64,000 nt of DNA, from positions 42,365,501 to 42,429,500 of the forward strand of contig JAYKKI010000013.1 of assembly GCA_039881145.1 (NCBI GenBank), in the 5' to 3' direction. Position 1 is the first letter of the stretch. Every line of letters begins with the position of its first letter. The notes below the pieces were generated by a model that searched no databases, was not told the DNA's origin, and worked only from the letters and a program-made list of their open reading frames with translations. A program made the translations under genes and the position numbers. Shown here piece after piece: positions 10,216-22,004 of the stretch. This stretch comes from Druceiella hillmani. Taxonomy: Eukaryota; Arthropoda; Insecta; Lepidoptera; Hepialidae.

Positions 10216-10740
10216 TTTCACACACCGTTATATACATATTGCATGTTGCTTTTGAAACACTTTCACACACCGTTATATACATATTGCATGTTGCCTTTGA
10301 TACACTTTCACACACCGTTATATACAAATTGCATGTTGCTTTTGAAACACTTTCACACACCGTTATATACATATTGCATGTTGCTTTTGAAACACTTTCA
10401 CACACCGTTATATACATATTGCATGTTGCCTTTGATACACTTTCACACACCGTTATATACATATTGCATGTTGCTTTTGAAACACTTTCACACACCGTTA
10501 TATACATATTGCATGTTGCTTTTGAAACACTTTCACACACCGTTATATACATATTGCATGTTGCCTTTGATACACTTTCACACACCGTTATATACATATT
10601 GCATGTTGCCTTTGATACACTTTCACACACCGTTATATACATATTGCATGTTGCCTTCGATACACTTTCACACACCGTTATATACATATTGCATGTTGCC
10701 TTTGATAGATACACTTTCACACACTGTTATATACATATTG
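10216..10740. repeat. 45-bp minisatellite, about 11.5 copies
   Basis: Unit TTTCACACACCGTTATATAC plus ATATTGCATGTTGCTTTTGAAACAC, repeated at exactly 45-bp spacing from about 10216; the last copy follows a 6-bp insertion (TAGATA). Two unit variants alternate: GCTTTTGAAACAC and GCCTTTGATACAC. Because 45 is divisible by three and the unit lacks stops in three of six frames, long artificial ORFs (up to 225 codons) run through it on both strands. They have no domain and are not genes. It lies in intron 3. Confidence 0.95.
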
Positions 10741-11079
10741 AAGTGTCGCTTGCTTTTTCCCTAAACGGAATTCATAACCCAAGAGCTCTCTGGGTTCTCT
10801 TCATGAAGTTTCCATATTTTGTTTTTTTTCTTTACTCGCCAACAGTTAATTGCTAACTGAAAAGAAGCTCGAACACTGCGTACTTTTTATACGTCAATAG
10901 TGATGTTCTAGAAATGCCTATAAGATTTTAGATATGGCTAAAAACAACGGGCTTATTAGCTGTCAACCTAATATAACATTTTTTCATTATCTGCATTTTG
11001 TTCAATAGTTTTTAGATGACACAAATGTACTCTCATCGAGGGGCACAGTGTTAAGTTATTGATAACATCAGATACATAC

Positions 11080-11145
11080 CTTCTTGCGGGGACGACCTGG
11101 TCTCCGTTTGACGGCCTGCCTCTTTGTAGTGAGTTCACATTTAAC
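11080..11145 (-). CDS. MADF-BESS protein, AT-hook exon
   Basis: A 66-bp exon of 22 codons, phase 0 at both ends, between acceptor ATATTTTTCAG and donor GTATGT. Product: VKCELTTKRQAVKRRPGRPR followed by KK. The RRPGRPRKK core is a textbook AT-hook, the GRP-centred motif that binds the minor groove of AT-rich DNA. It adds a second DNA contact to a MADF factor. Being symmetrical in phase, it can be skipped without changing the downstream frame. The exon is GC-richer than its intron surroundings. The phase agrees with the BESS exon upstream (ends ..VRNRR, phase 0) and the acidic exon downstream. Confidence 0.8.
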
Positions 11146-11926
11146 CTGAAAAATATAAATAGTTATAATAAGTATGTATTTAAACCACAATTGACACTAA
11201 CAAATTATCAGAATGAATCGCTAAAATGTTGTTTGAACCAATTTAGGCAAATTTAATTAATTTTATCTGATACATTCACAACGCGATGCCATCATCAGTA
11301 CAGGTAACTTCTACTTCTGCAATCGCTCCCTCATTACTAAGGAATGTGACTCACAACGATAGGTTCCATCTTAGTGTAAATTATTTGGTGCCGGTTTTTG
11401 CGATATGGTCATTCCAACGAACGACCGATGGCAAACAAGGCCTTGTGCCCTTGACCTTGATTAGTAGGTTGTCTAACTCTAGTTTGACAGTGTTTTTGTG
11501 ATAATGTGGCCGAAAATCTGAGAAACCGACGAGAAACTGTGGGGGAAAACCTATCGCAGATGCCGATTTCTTTGATAATGAACTCAGAATCTGTTTACGA
11601 TGCCTTAAAAGACAAATATTCAAGTTCATTCAAATGACGTACAAACAAATTAAAAATTAATATACTAAACGAGTGAAGTCAGAATCTAGTTTGAACTTTC
11701 ACTGTGTCAGTTATCGATCGATCATTTAAAAATAGCGCCTCCACACACGACTTCCTTTGTGTGGAGCTTTGGGTTTTATTTCATGCCCCATGTCCCTATC
11801 AAAAAAGTTCGACATATTATTTTCGATGTGCATTTGAAAGCGGCTTTTTTATTAATAGAGAATTAACTTAATTTATTGTATAAACTAATTTCATTTATGT
11901 ACAGGAACATGTATAATTAATCCAAG

Positions 11927-12028
11927 ATATTGCTACTGCCCTATAGATAGCGCCCTATGCTATTTCATCGAAAACGTTTGTGATAATCAAGAGTATCGCT
12001 ACTGCCCCATAGATGGCGCCTTATGCAA
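11927..12028. repeat. two-copy repeat, 65-bp spacing
   Basis: GCTACTGCCCTATAGATAGC at about 11931 recurs as GCTACTGCCCCATAGATGGC at about 11997, each followed by GCCyTATGC. It is a small diverged duplication in intron 2. The flanking 11146-11926 holds nothing recognisable. Confidence 0.6.
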
Positions 12029-12174
12029 TATAACTAAAAATGTAGATCTATACACATATACACATACATATTAAAATTGTAACAGAGTGAATTCTATATA
12101 TGCAAAATATTTTAAAAAGAGTGATTGAATTAGCGTATAGAATGATAAAAGAGGCCATAAAACCAGTTTTTTAG

Positions 12175-12412
12175 AATTTTTGGCTGTCTGCTGATTAGTT
12201 TTTTAATCATGCGAAATCTACTGGACGGATTTTGATGGGTGTGATAATAGTTTATACCCTCAGGTAACATATAGGATAGTTTTTACCAGGATATTACAGA
12301 TTAAAAAAACTGACTCGATCTCTGGTATCATAATATTGGTACTGCCAACGCCATCTATTAGAGTTTTTAGTAAACTCTATGTATCTATTAGAGTTTTTAG
12401 TAAACTTTATGA
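12175..12412 (+). repeat. dispersed insect repeat fragment plus short duplication
   Basis: 12200-12300 contains ATCTACTGGACGGATTTTGA, then TTTATACCCTCAGGTAACATATAGG and ATAGTTTTTACCAGG, the block order of a very common insect transposon-derived repeat (ligand-like text CTGGACGGATTTTGATG..CAT ATAGG..TTTATCC). At 12353-12412 a 30-bp segment (TCTATTAGAGTTTTTAGTAA) is present twice in tandem. 12413-13028 shows nothing else. All lies in intron 2. Confidence 0.5.
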
Positions 12413-13028
12413 TAATATTTGTTGTTCTTAATAAATTTTTTTATTCCGAATTTCACGCGGTCGAAATCACGGAGATATCTTGTACAGTCTAAAAATATAC
12501 TGGCTACTGATCAAAGAGTACAGTAATTACACAATTTCATAAAGAAGAATTTCTAGGTTTAACTGTATGATGTGAGATTGATCTGTATTGAATGCATATC
12601 TGATCTGCATTAGGTAAACAGTACGGACTACACAAACCGTATGTTTAGGAATCCGTGAAACATTTCTACACACTCTTACTCAAAAAATAAATATGTATAC
12701 ACATACTTCACGTGATCCAATACGAACCTCATCATAATTTCCGAACTCTAAGAAATAGAACCTAAATTATTTACTATCTATAGCCTGTGTAAAATACAAC
12801 GCAGTAACTTAGTAGTTTTTGAGTTTAATTCCGTATAAACATTCTTATGTATACTAACAAGACAACATGCATAATAGTACAATATACTGTCAACTGTAAC
12901 GTTAATATATTAAAGTTATGATCAAGTAAGTATACGTAGTAAACATTGAGAACGTATTAATATACATAAATGTTTCACATTTAGTCAGTTTTACAAATCT
13001 ATGTGATGTTTCAATCCTGTTTTTTCAG

Positions 13029-13188
13029 TCTTCAGTTGCATCACGAGGATTTGGAGCCTCTGGTTTTGCGGGGTGATAATTCTGTCGTAACTGAACATAT
13101 TAAAGCAATGTTACTAAGAAAAACTCAGTTATCCTCTAAACATTACAGTTCAAAAATGTTAGACAAATTAAGAAAACAATTTAGTTAA
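13029..13188 (+). CDS. terminal coding exon of an unidentified protein
   Basis: A strong acceptor (CTGTTTTTTCAG, ending 13028) precedes an open frame that uses one base to finish a codon, then gives 52 residues and TAA (13186-13188). The peptide starts LQLHHEDLEPLVLRGDNSVV, continues TEHIKAMLLRKTQLSSKHYS and ends SKMLDKLRKQFS. The composition is balanced, basic and helical at the end, clearly coding-like against AT-rich flanks. A second CAG seven bases later offers an alternative start. AATAAA at 13352-13357 could end the transcript. The exon sits on the plus strand inside intron 2 of the MADF-BESS gene. It could be the 3' end of the THAP gene starting at 9179 (the phase would allow it), but no middle exon was found. 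I do not recognise the family. Confidence 0.6.
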
Positions 13189-13351
13189 AAACTGTAACAT
13201 CTTTATTGTGAATGGTTTATAAATACTGGTAATTAATTTAATTACACGTATATTCATTGTAAGCTCTAAGTAAATTAATGAGTGTTATTAACACTATTTT
13301 ATGTAAATTTTACTCGCACGGTCTTCTAATTAAAATTCGAAAGTTATTTTT

Positions 13352-13357
13352 AATAAA
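13352..13357 (+). terminator. poly(A) signal candidate
   Basis: AATAAA lies 164 nt downstream of the stop at 13188, the first such hexamer on this strand, and is followed by the 97-bp satellite. Confidence 0.4.
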
Positions 13358-13442
13358 TACTGGCTGTTGCTCACGACTTCGATCACGTGAAGACCACGCG
13401 AATTTAATGAAAAATAAAAATATATTTAGTTCGAGTACCCGA

Positions 13443-15985
13443 AATGCGAAATAATATTTTTGATACGACGATTGCAAATTCACTTTGAAAAAGCAAAGAA
13501 AATGAGTGTGATATCGCATTATCTACTATCTAATGTCGACCATGCGAATGATACTTTGAGATGACGATTGCAAATTCACTTTGAAAAAGTAAATAAAATG
13601 AGTGTGATATCGCATTATCTACTATCTAATGTCGACCATGCGAAATAATACTTTGAGAGGACGACTGCAAATTGACTTTGAAAAAGCAAAGAAAATGAGT
13701 GTGATATCGCATTATCTACTATCTAATGTCGACCATGCGAAATAATACTTTGAGAGGACGATTGCAAATTGACTTTGAAAAAGCAAAGAAAAAGAGTGTG
13801 ATATCGCATTATCTACTATCTAATGTCGACCATGCGAATGATACTTTGAGATGACCATTGCAAATTCACTTTGAAAAAGCAAAGAAAATGAGTGTGATAT
13901 CGCATTATCTACTATCTAATGTCGACCATGCGAATGATACTTTGAGATGACGATTGCAAATTCACTTTGAAAAAGTAAAGAAAATGAGTGTGATATCGCA
14001 TTATCTACTATCTAATGTCGACCATGCGAAATAATACTTTGAGAGGACGACTGCAAATTGACTTTGAAAAAGCAAAGAAAATGAGTGTGATATCGCATTA
14101 TCTACTATCTAATGTCGACCATGCGAAATAATACTTTGAGAGGACGATTGCAAATTGACTTTGAAAAAGTAAAGAAAATGAGTGTGATATCGCATTATCT
14201 ACTATCTAATGTCGACCATGCGAATGATACTTTGAGAGGACGATTACAAATTCACTTTGAAAAAGCAAAGAAAACGAGTGTGATATCGCATTATCTACTA
14301 TCTAATGTCGACCATGCGAATGATACTTTGAGATGACGATTGCAAATTCACTTTGAAAAAGCAAAGAAAATGAGTGTGATATCGCATTATCTACTATCTA
14401 ATGTCGACCATGCGAATGATACTTTGAGATGACCATTGCAAATTCACTTTGAAAAAGCAAAGAAAATGAGTGTGATATCGCATTATCTACTATCTAATGT
14501 CGACCATGCGAATGATACTTTGAGATGACGATTGCAAATTCACTTCGAAAAAGCAAAGAAAACGAGTGTGATATCGCATTATCTACTATCTAATGTCGAC
14601 CATGCGAATGATACTTTGAGATGACGATTGCAAATTGACTTTGAAAAAGCAAAGAAAAAGAGTGTGATATCGCATTATCTACTATCTAATGTCGACCATG
14701 CGAAATAATACTTTGAGAGGACGATTGCAAATTGACTTTGAAAAAGCAAAGAAAATGAGTGTGATATGGCATTATCTACTATCTAATGTCGACCATGCGA
14801 AATAATACTTTGAGAGGACGATTGCAAATTGACTTTGAAAAAGCAAAGAAAATGAGTGTGATATCGCATTATCTACTATCTAATGTGGACCATGCGAAAT
14901 AATACTTTGAGAGGACGATTGCAAATTGACTTTGAAAAAGCAAAGAAAATGAGTGTGATATCGCATTATCTACTATCTAATGTCGACCATGCGAAATAAT
15001 ACTTTGAGAGGACGATTGCAAATTGACTTTGAAAAAGCAAAGAAAATGAGTGTGATATCGCATTATCTACTGTCTAATGTTGACCATGCGAAATAATACT
15101 TTGAGAGGACAATTGCAAATTGACTTTGAAAAAGCAAAGAAAATGAGTATAATATGGCATTATCTACTATCTAATGTCGACCATGCGAAATAATACTTTG
15201 AGAGGACGATTGCAAATTGACTTTGAAAAAGCAAAGAAAATGAGTGTGATATCGCATTATCTACTATCTAATGTGGACCATGCGAAATAATACTTTGAGA
15301 GGACGATTGCAAATTGACTTTGAAAAAGCAAAGAAAATGAGTGTGATATCGCATTATCTACTGTCTAATGTCGACCATGCGAAATAATACTTTGAGAGGA
15401 CGATTGCAAATTGACTTTGAAAAAACAAAGAAAATGAGTGTGATATCGCATTATCTACTGTCTAATGTCGACCATGCGAAATAATACTTTGAGAGGACAA
15501 TTGCAAATTGACTTTGAAAAAGCAAAGAAAATGAGTGTGATATCGCATTATCTACTATCTAATGTCGACCATGCGAAATAATACTTTGAGAGGACGATTG
15601 CAAATTCGCTTTGAAAAAGCAAAGAAAATGAGTGTGATATCGCATTATCTACTATCTAATGTCGACCATGCGAAATAATACTTTGAGAGGACGATTGCAA
15701 ATTGACTTTGAAAAAGCAAAGAAAATGAGTGTGATATCGCATTATCTACTATCTAATGTCGACCATGCGAAATAATACTTTGAGAGGACGATTGCAAATT
15801 CGCTTTGAAAAAGCAAAGAAAATGAGTGTGATATCGCATTATCTACTCTCTAATGTCGACCATGCGAAATAATACTTTGAGTTGACGATTGCAAATTCAC
15901 TTTGAAAAAGCAAAGAAAATGAGTGTGATATCGCATTATCTACAAATATCGTTTATCTACAAATTCTAATAATGTCGACCACCAA
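13443..15985. repeat. 97-bp satellite array, about 26 units
   Basis: Units of 96-97 bp, each with GATATCGCATTATCTACTAT and a SalI-type palindrome GTCGACCATGCG. Two types differ in length and sequence: type A (96 bp: GAATGATACTTTGAGATGAC..TTCAC) and type B (97 bp: GAAATAATACTTTGAGAGGAC..TTGAC). Units 2-5 and 6-9 repeat the order A, B (GACTGC), B, A, giving a four-unit higher-order repeat. From about 14640 on only type B occurs, and rare variants (ATATGGC, GTGGACC, CTGTCTAATG, ACAATTGC) recur at about 387 bp, again four units. The edges decay into partial units. A 74-codon frame inside is an artefact. The array is in intron 2 of the MADF-BESS gene. Confidence 0.95.
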
Positions 15986-16898
15986 TTAGAATTTCGCAAT
16001 CACCACTAGTTGTTATGTCAAACACGTACTGAAATATCGCTATTTGTATTTGAGTCGATTGAATTATGTCAAACTTGCATTGTGAACTTGTGCGCCATCT
16101 ATTGTAAAATGGTTGTACTAATTCAGAAACCTCCGTGGGTCGTTATGCGCCCGATAACAACTCACCAAAGTTTCATCGCAATCCACATTTTAATTGTACG
16201 ATAAAGTTAAAAATGACAGTTGAAACATCAGGGAGCAGAGAATGGGCGAGAAGATTCGCACAAAACAGAGGTCGAGAACAGTCGGCGAGCACGAAAAATG
16301 GAATTTTTGTATGAAATTGTTTATAAAAATTAAACTTTCTGATAAATTATTGTGAAACTCGATAAGCTTCTATCATAGACAGTTAACCAATCGAAAAAAG
16401 AAGAATCACCAAAATCGTTCAAGGATCGCGATCTATAGCGTACATACGTAATTTAGAACTAAATAAATACTTTAAAAAATGAAAACCTAGATCATTTTTT
16501 AGAGAAAGATCTTTTATGCTAGAAAACTATATTAAAAGTTGATTTCCTGTAAAATTACTCGAGTTATAATTATTTCTAGAGTCAAAAACTCGAAGCTGGT
16601 ATATTAGTCAATAGACAAAAAAGTCGCCGTGCGGTGTATAATTAATATTATTTCGCGACATAACTTAATAACAAGTCAAAAACACACAATGAAAAGCGCC
16701 ATCTCTAATCTGTAGTTAAAATTTCAATACTTATTTCAATGAGTGGTATTCATTTTGATAGTATTCCAGAAATATTTACGTAAATCGACGGATAGATGGT
16801 GTTAAGATAAAGTCATATGTCCGTGAAATGCTTCGGAATTATTCCTCTCCCGTTTCATCAAGTTATATAAAATAAATTTCACTTTCAAAAGAACTTAC
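15986..16898. other. intron 2, proximal part
   Basis: AT-rich with several ATGGCG/GCGCCATCT-type words of the sort seen in dispersed insect repeats. The donor of the BESS exon (GTAAGTTC) is at 16891-16898. No other feature seen. Confidence 0.4.
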
Positions 16899-17415
16899 CC
16901 TCCGATTCCGTACCATGCTGTGGTCGCTCTCTTCCGTTGCCACCGAAGGAGTACTCGAAACCTTAAACATACTCTGATCGGGCAGCGCCTGGCTTGAGGA
17001 AACCGTCTCCATGCTCTTCTCAATCATAGACAGGCAGCACAGATCATTGTCCACACTATGCCTGATGGCCAGCAACGACTGCAACGCCCTCCTTATACTT
17101 TGCAAGATCTCGATACGACAAGCCAGTTTGGTGTCGTCGTTCATTTTTTTGAAACAGGGCAGCAGGGATAGCATGAACATGCGGTCCTCCTCTTCGAAGG
17201 GCCTGTCTTCAAGGCCCGAAACGAGGAGCGGTTTCGTGTCCGGCGGCGAGGTCTTGTCTTCCGGTGCTTGGTTGGTCTCCGTGCGGGAGGTTCGCGGTTC
17301 GATTTGCGCCGTGGCGGTCGCGTCGTTCGGCTTGTCGATGATCTCTGGCGGCGGCGGCTCTTCTTTTTTTATTTTAATCTTGGCTGTCGTCTTCTTGGGC
17401 GTCTTCGTTTTCGAT
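16899..17415 (-). CDS. MADF-BESS protein, linker and BESS-motif exon
   Basis: A 517-bp exon: one base completing a Lys codon, then 172 codons ending exactly at ..VRNRR before donor GTAAGT. Acceptor TTTATGTCACGCAG. Residues 1-20 are very basic (SKTKTPKKTTAKIKIKK), then a proline run and a low-complexity Thr/Glu/Pro linker. Residues about 74-112 form a BESS motif: EEEDRMFMLSLLPCFKKMND then DTKLACRIEILQSIRRAL, matching the family pattern D-x2-F-LxSLLP-x4-M..L..RIEIL. BESS mediates protein-protein contacts and dimerisation and is found almost only with MADF domains. The C-terminal 60 residues are Ser-rich. The region is far GC-richer than the flanks. Phase joins it directly to the MADF exon at 28243 (AA|A). 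Confidence 0.88.
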
Positions 17416-18194
17416 CTGCGTGACATAAATTGGTACATTCATATTACTATTATTAACATAAAACCTATTGTCATATGGTTTTACCTTGAAAACATTTAAA
17501 AACCATTAAAAACTGCTCGTACAATTTTCCTGTAGTATTTCACATCCGTATGGAGTTTACCGTTTAGGCATTTAGAAAATAGAATAAGTCAGGAAAGTGT
17601 CAGGAATTTTGTTTAGGTCCAGCTTAATTTGAAATCAAAGTCTTTATTCGGCTATTTACAAAAGCTTTTATTTAACTCTCTTTGTTTTCAGTCTATCAGC
17701 TACAAATGTTATAATGGATATCGTGCACTTTCCGATGGGTTAAACCTGAAACTTGGCTCACGTCCTTTTTTCCGACGACAACAAAGGATGATGACGATGG
17801 AGTGGTGGGTGGTGGGCAATATATTTCGTTACATATGGTTTTTGCAAGTGCCCCCTTTGACCGATATAATATATAGTTTTTATGGACTATATATAGTTTC
17901 ATTACAGTCTGTCCAGCAGTTCAGGTGTAATTGAGTAAGAAACACTAAATACACGAGAGTCAACTGTGTTTTTAATTAGTATGCTATGTGTGTATTATAC
18001 CGACGTTAATTATTTGGTATAATAACATTTTTTTGTCCAATTCCACTCTAAAATATAAAACGAAAACATTGTTTTAATTCAGGGTTTTATAACAGAAAAA
18101 ATAGTTTATTTATTATGAAACAAATATTTTTTTATTAAAATGAAACGACATGTTCAGCTGTCACTAGGGAAGTGAAGAAGTTTACTTTAGTTAG
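17416..18194. other. intron 1, distal part, with repeat-like sequence
   Basis: 17620-17960 carries a 101-codon frame ending LQSVQQFRCN; its tail (CAGTCTGTCCAGCAGTTCAG, then GTAATTGAGTAAGAAACA) has the look of a widespread insect transposon-derived repeat, so it is not called a gene. Nothing else is recognised. Confidence 0.4.
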
Positions 18195-19165
18195 GATGAC
18201 AATTACAGTACACATCCGAGTAAACACAGATGGCGTTAGTAATAATATCTGTTTGTTATATGCAACTTCAACATGACAGTTACAACTTACACCTCAGTAA
18301 ATACAGATGGCGTTAGTAGCAATATCTGTCTCTCATTTGCTACCTCAACATGACAGTTACAATGTACACCTCAGTAAATACAGATGGCGTTAGTAGCAAT
18401 AACTGTCTCTCATTTGTTATCTCAACATGACAGTTACAATGTACACCTCAGTAAATACAGATGGCGTTAGTAGCAATAACTGTCTCTCATTTACTACCTC
18501 AACATGACAGTTACAATGTACACCTCAGTAAATACAGATGGCGTTAGTAGCAATAACTGTCTCTCATTTACTACCTCAACATGACAGTTACAATGTACAC
18601 CTCAGTAAATACAGATGGCGTTAGTAACAATATCTGTCTCTCATTTGCTACCTCAACATGACAGTTACAATGTACACCTCAGTAAATACAGATGGCGTTA
18701 GTAGCAATAACTGTCTCTCATTTACTACCTCAACATGACAGCTACAATGCACACGCAAGTAAACATAGAGAGCGTTAGTAATAATATCTATCTGTTATTT
18801 GCTACCTCGATATAACAGTTACAATGCACATACACGTAAACATAATGGCGGTAGTAATAATATCTATCTCTCATTTGCTACCTCAACATCACAGTTACAA
18901 TGTACACCTCAATAAATACAGATAGCGTTAGTAGCAATATCTGTCTCTCATTTGCTACCTCAACATGACAGTTACAATGCACACGCAAGTGAACATAGAA
19001 AGCGTTAGTAATAATATCTATCTGTTATTTGCTACCTCGATATAACAGTTACAATGCACATACACGTAAACATAATGGCGGTAGTAATAATATCTATCTC
19101 TCATTTGCTACATCAACATCACAGTTATAATACACATACAAGTAAATATAGATGGCAATTTTACA
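18195..19165. repeat. 77-bp tandem repeat, about 12.5 copies
   Basis: Unit contains ATGACAGTTACAATGTACAC, CTCAGTAAATACAGATGGCG and TTAGTAGCAATAACTGTCTC. Spacing of CAGATGGCG is 77 bp (18227, 18304, 18381, 18458). The middle copies are nearly identical; the distal copies from about 18740 are more diverged and form a two-unit pattern (AGAGAGCG / ATAATGGCGG). Located in intron 1. Confidence 0.95.
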
Positions 19166-20449
19166 ATAATAAATAACTGTTTCCACAAGAGGGAAAAATA
19201 AAACCTGACAACGGAAAAATAATAACTGAAAAGCACGAAATACATATACATACATCCTAGGACACTCTCTGGATCATGATGAATCTAAGGCTGATTTGCT
19301 GAAATGACTTCAGGAGTTTAGTATGTACGAGGAAACAAACTAACTCACATACATACATACACAGTCTGTTTAATTCATAACCCTTCATTTGCCGTAGTCG
19401 GGTAAATAACCTGTGAGCGTCGTAAATAACTAAACGATTAACGATCGAGAGAGCACATAGTGTATGTATGAAAGAAAACAAATATATCGAATTAAGTCCA
19501 CGTCACTCCTAGTTCATTTGGATAATTTCCTAATTGTTTATGTATGATAACCCATTGTAATAAATTCTGCTAGCAAATTCTTGTATGCGTATATTTGGTG
19601 TGGTGGAGTAGCACATAGACTCTAACTATTGTTGTCAGATGACCAGATATTTGCGAGAAGTCCCGGTTTTTTGGAGAGTCGTGATTTGTTTGACGTAAAT
19701 CTTAGGCCGGATACCGAACGTCCTGATATTTCGATACTACCAACAGTTCAAAATTTAGCGCATGATGAACTCAAGAAGAACTTATACCAAGTCGGGTACA
19801 CTTACTCTTCGAAGCCAGTGTCTGATCACGATTAGACCGGTGGCTGATATCTTTACCTCGCCCCACAACCTGACAACCCGTTCATTCGAGAAAGATCCAA
19901 GTAAACCAAAAATCTACTAAAATTTTCCTCGAGTCACTTTAGTGTTAAAATATATGGACGCACTGTTTATTAAATTATGATTATCTATGTTTAAAAACAG
20001 TGCTGACTGATGTTAAAACATGAACGCACGTTAAACATGACATGCACCGAATAAAACATGTTAGTGTTCAGGTACATACGTTCAACCTTAACGACTTTTT
20101 AACCACAAATTCCGATTTCCTGCAATTTGAAACTGACAACACGGCTTTGTTCTCGTGGATTTTTAATATCGCGAAAAATGTCTTTCAATGTTCGTTACGC
20201 CTAAACGGCCGAACAGGTTATCACGACACGCAACCTAGGAACCAAACCCGATATAATTGAACTAATTAACTAGATTGTTGTTTAAAATGTTGGTATTGAA
20301 ATCTCCCACATTTAAATGTTAAACTTAAAATATTATTTGCGACAATCTTTATAAATTTCAGACACACCACAATGAAATTTGGCAAAAGCTTTTTCATATA
20401 TAAAAAAAATATTGCCCGTATCTATATTCGTGAAAACGTTGTACCAAGC
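19166..20449. other. intron 1, part: nothing recognised
   Basis: AT-rich. Frames at 19257-19481, 19629-19835 and 20042-20260 lack splice signals, domains or biased codon use and are treated as chance. Confidence 0.4.
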
Positions 20450-20562
20450 AAGAATCTTTACTAATAGCCCATGAGAAGATGTTGTAATACAACGAAACCT
20501 AGGTCGTGGTAAAGAACTTGAAGAAAGTAGAAATAATACTAAATCACGTAGTTTCATTTAAT
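20450..20562 (+). repeat. dispersed repeat family R2, copy 1
   Basis: Contains GAAGATGTTGTAATACAACG, AAACCTAGGTCGTGGTAAAG and a tail AATCACGTAGTTTCATTTAA. Near-identical copies are at 27210-27335 and 54290-54402. The motif TGTTG..CAACGAAACC can form a small hairpin followed by GAAAC. Copies end at the same tail, as expected for a retrotransposon 3' end. The layout (CTGAAGATG..GAAAC) resembles 3' parts of Penelope-like elements, which is only a suggestion. Confidence 0.75.
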
Positions 20563-20889
20563 TGTGGATTAGCAGCAGCATCAAATGATGTCAATCTTAA
20601 AGAATCAGTATTTGCAAAACCCACATCAGTAACAATCCTGATACGGACAGACAGACACCGAAAAAAATCCTTAAGGGTTCATTTTCGCATTATATTGTTG
20701 GGCGGAAACTAATAATACGCTTACATCTCAGGAAAACAGATCCTACATCCCTAAAAGAAAATAAAATTATTACTTATTTTCAATATTGGCTCAATCACTT
20801 TTAAACATTTTATTATCATAAATAGAACTTATATGGAAGAAAAATTTAAAAACACTAAGAAAATTCTATCATAGTGGTATAATCGATTT

Positions 20890-21065
20890 TTCTTTCTGTG
20901 AAACAATACTCGTGTCAATCAATATTCAAAGTACAATAAGGGGTTCGCTGCGTCGTATCTTATCGCATCGATGATACCACGCGGGATCCGGTGTGCGGCG
21001 CACTAGACAGCGCTTAACCCTTGAGTTAATGTTAAAGTAGTGTATCGCGAGAATGTTTTTAGAGA
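20890..21065 (+). repeat. dispersed repeat family R3, copy 1
   Basis: Shares AATCGATTT..TGTG, AATAAGGGGTT..TGCGTCG and GCGCTTAACCCTTG with the inverted sequence at 40255-40390. It is GC-richer than the flanks. No ORF. Alignment is by eye over about 130 bp with gaps. Confidence 0.45.
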
Positions 21066-22004
21066 AATAAATTGTGCGTGCCAGCTCCGCCGCGGGCTGG
21101 AGTTTATTTTTACCCTAAGTACGATTGTCTTGGAATATATAAAATGGGTAACACTGTATATAAATATAAATATCATTTAATGTAAATGGAAAATTTTTAA
21201 TAAAAAAATTTTAACAATATAATTATTATCAAGTAAAACACAAATGAACAAGATCAGATTTATACAACAAAATTCAAAACATATAGTAACGTCAGATAAG
21301 AAGTCAAAATTAACAGACTTTAATTTTGTAGGATAGAAGACATCAAATATTCAGGACATTTCATATTTACGTCTTGATATAAACAAACGGTAGTAAACTA
21401 TATGTGTCACATTCCGTCACTGCTATTACGCTATAAGAAAATGCCAAATAAACATATTGATATCTCACTCTAAAGATGAGCAGACATGTTGCGTGAAGAG
21501 TCTACCTAACGGTTACACTTTTTAACGCTCTGAACTTCTGATTTTACTCCTCATAAAATTGCATACCGGGCGTTATATATGAAAATCGATTCTCAAGGAG
21601 TAAACTCCAAAAAGATTGATTATAACTGTCTTATTTTATACTCAGGTTTACTATAACAATTTAGCAACACCTATATACAAAGGAAAAAAATCGTGAAAAG
21701 TTGGTAAAAATATGGGAAAACCCTTTGCGGAATTTCCATAAGTCCCTACTCGTAAGTTTTGCCTCTTCCACCGCTTATCACGTGAAAATACAGTCCAACA
21801 ACAAATTTAAAAAATCGCAAAATGACTGTACTGTATATAAGAATTAATTTCTAAAACTTAGTCTCAAAATGCTTGATAATTAAGAAGATGATGAATGAAG
21901 TGTTTGTACTTTCACGTGTTTATATGCGAATTCCCTCATCGACGATTAACTATCAGTTTTTAATGAAGCATTCTCTAATGCTGAGTTAGTAGATTCCAAA
22001 ACGA
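21066..22004. other. intron 1, part: nothing recognised
   Basis: AT-rich with a GC-richer fragment around 21080-21105 (CCAGCTCCGCCGCGGGCTGG, a small palindrome). No gene or element boundary found. Confidence 0.4.

Noticed and set aside
10160..10856. 225-, 186- and 173-codon ORFs across the 45-bp array
   Set aside because: They exist only because the repeat period is divisible by three; no start context, domain or non-repeat coding extension.
13443..15985. CRISPR-like array
   Set aside because: No unique spacers; contiguous satellite units in a eukaryotic intron.
17011..17499. 162-codon plus-strand ORF over the BESS exon
   Set aside because: Shadow frame of the minus-strand coding exon, which has the BESS motif and correct splice sites.
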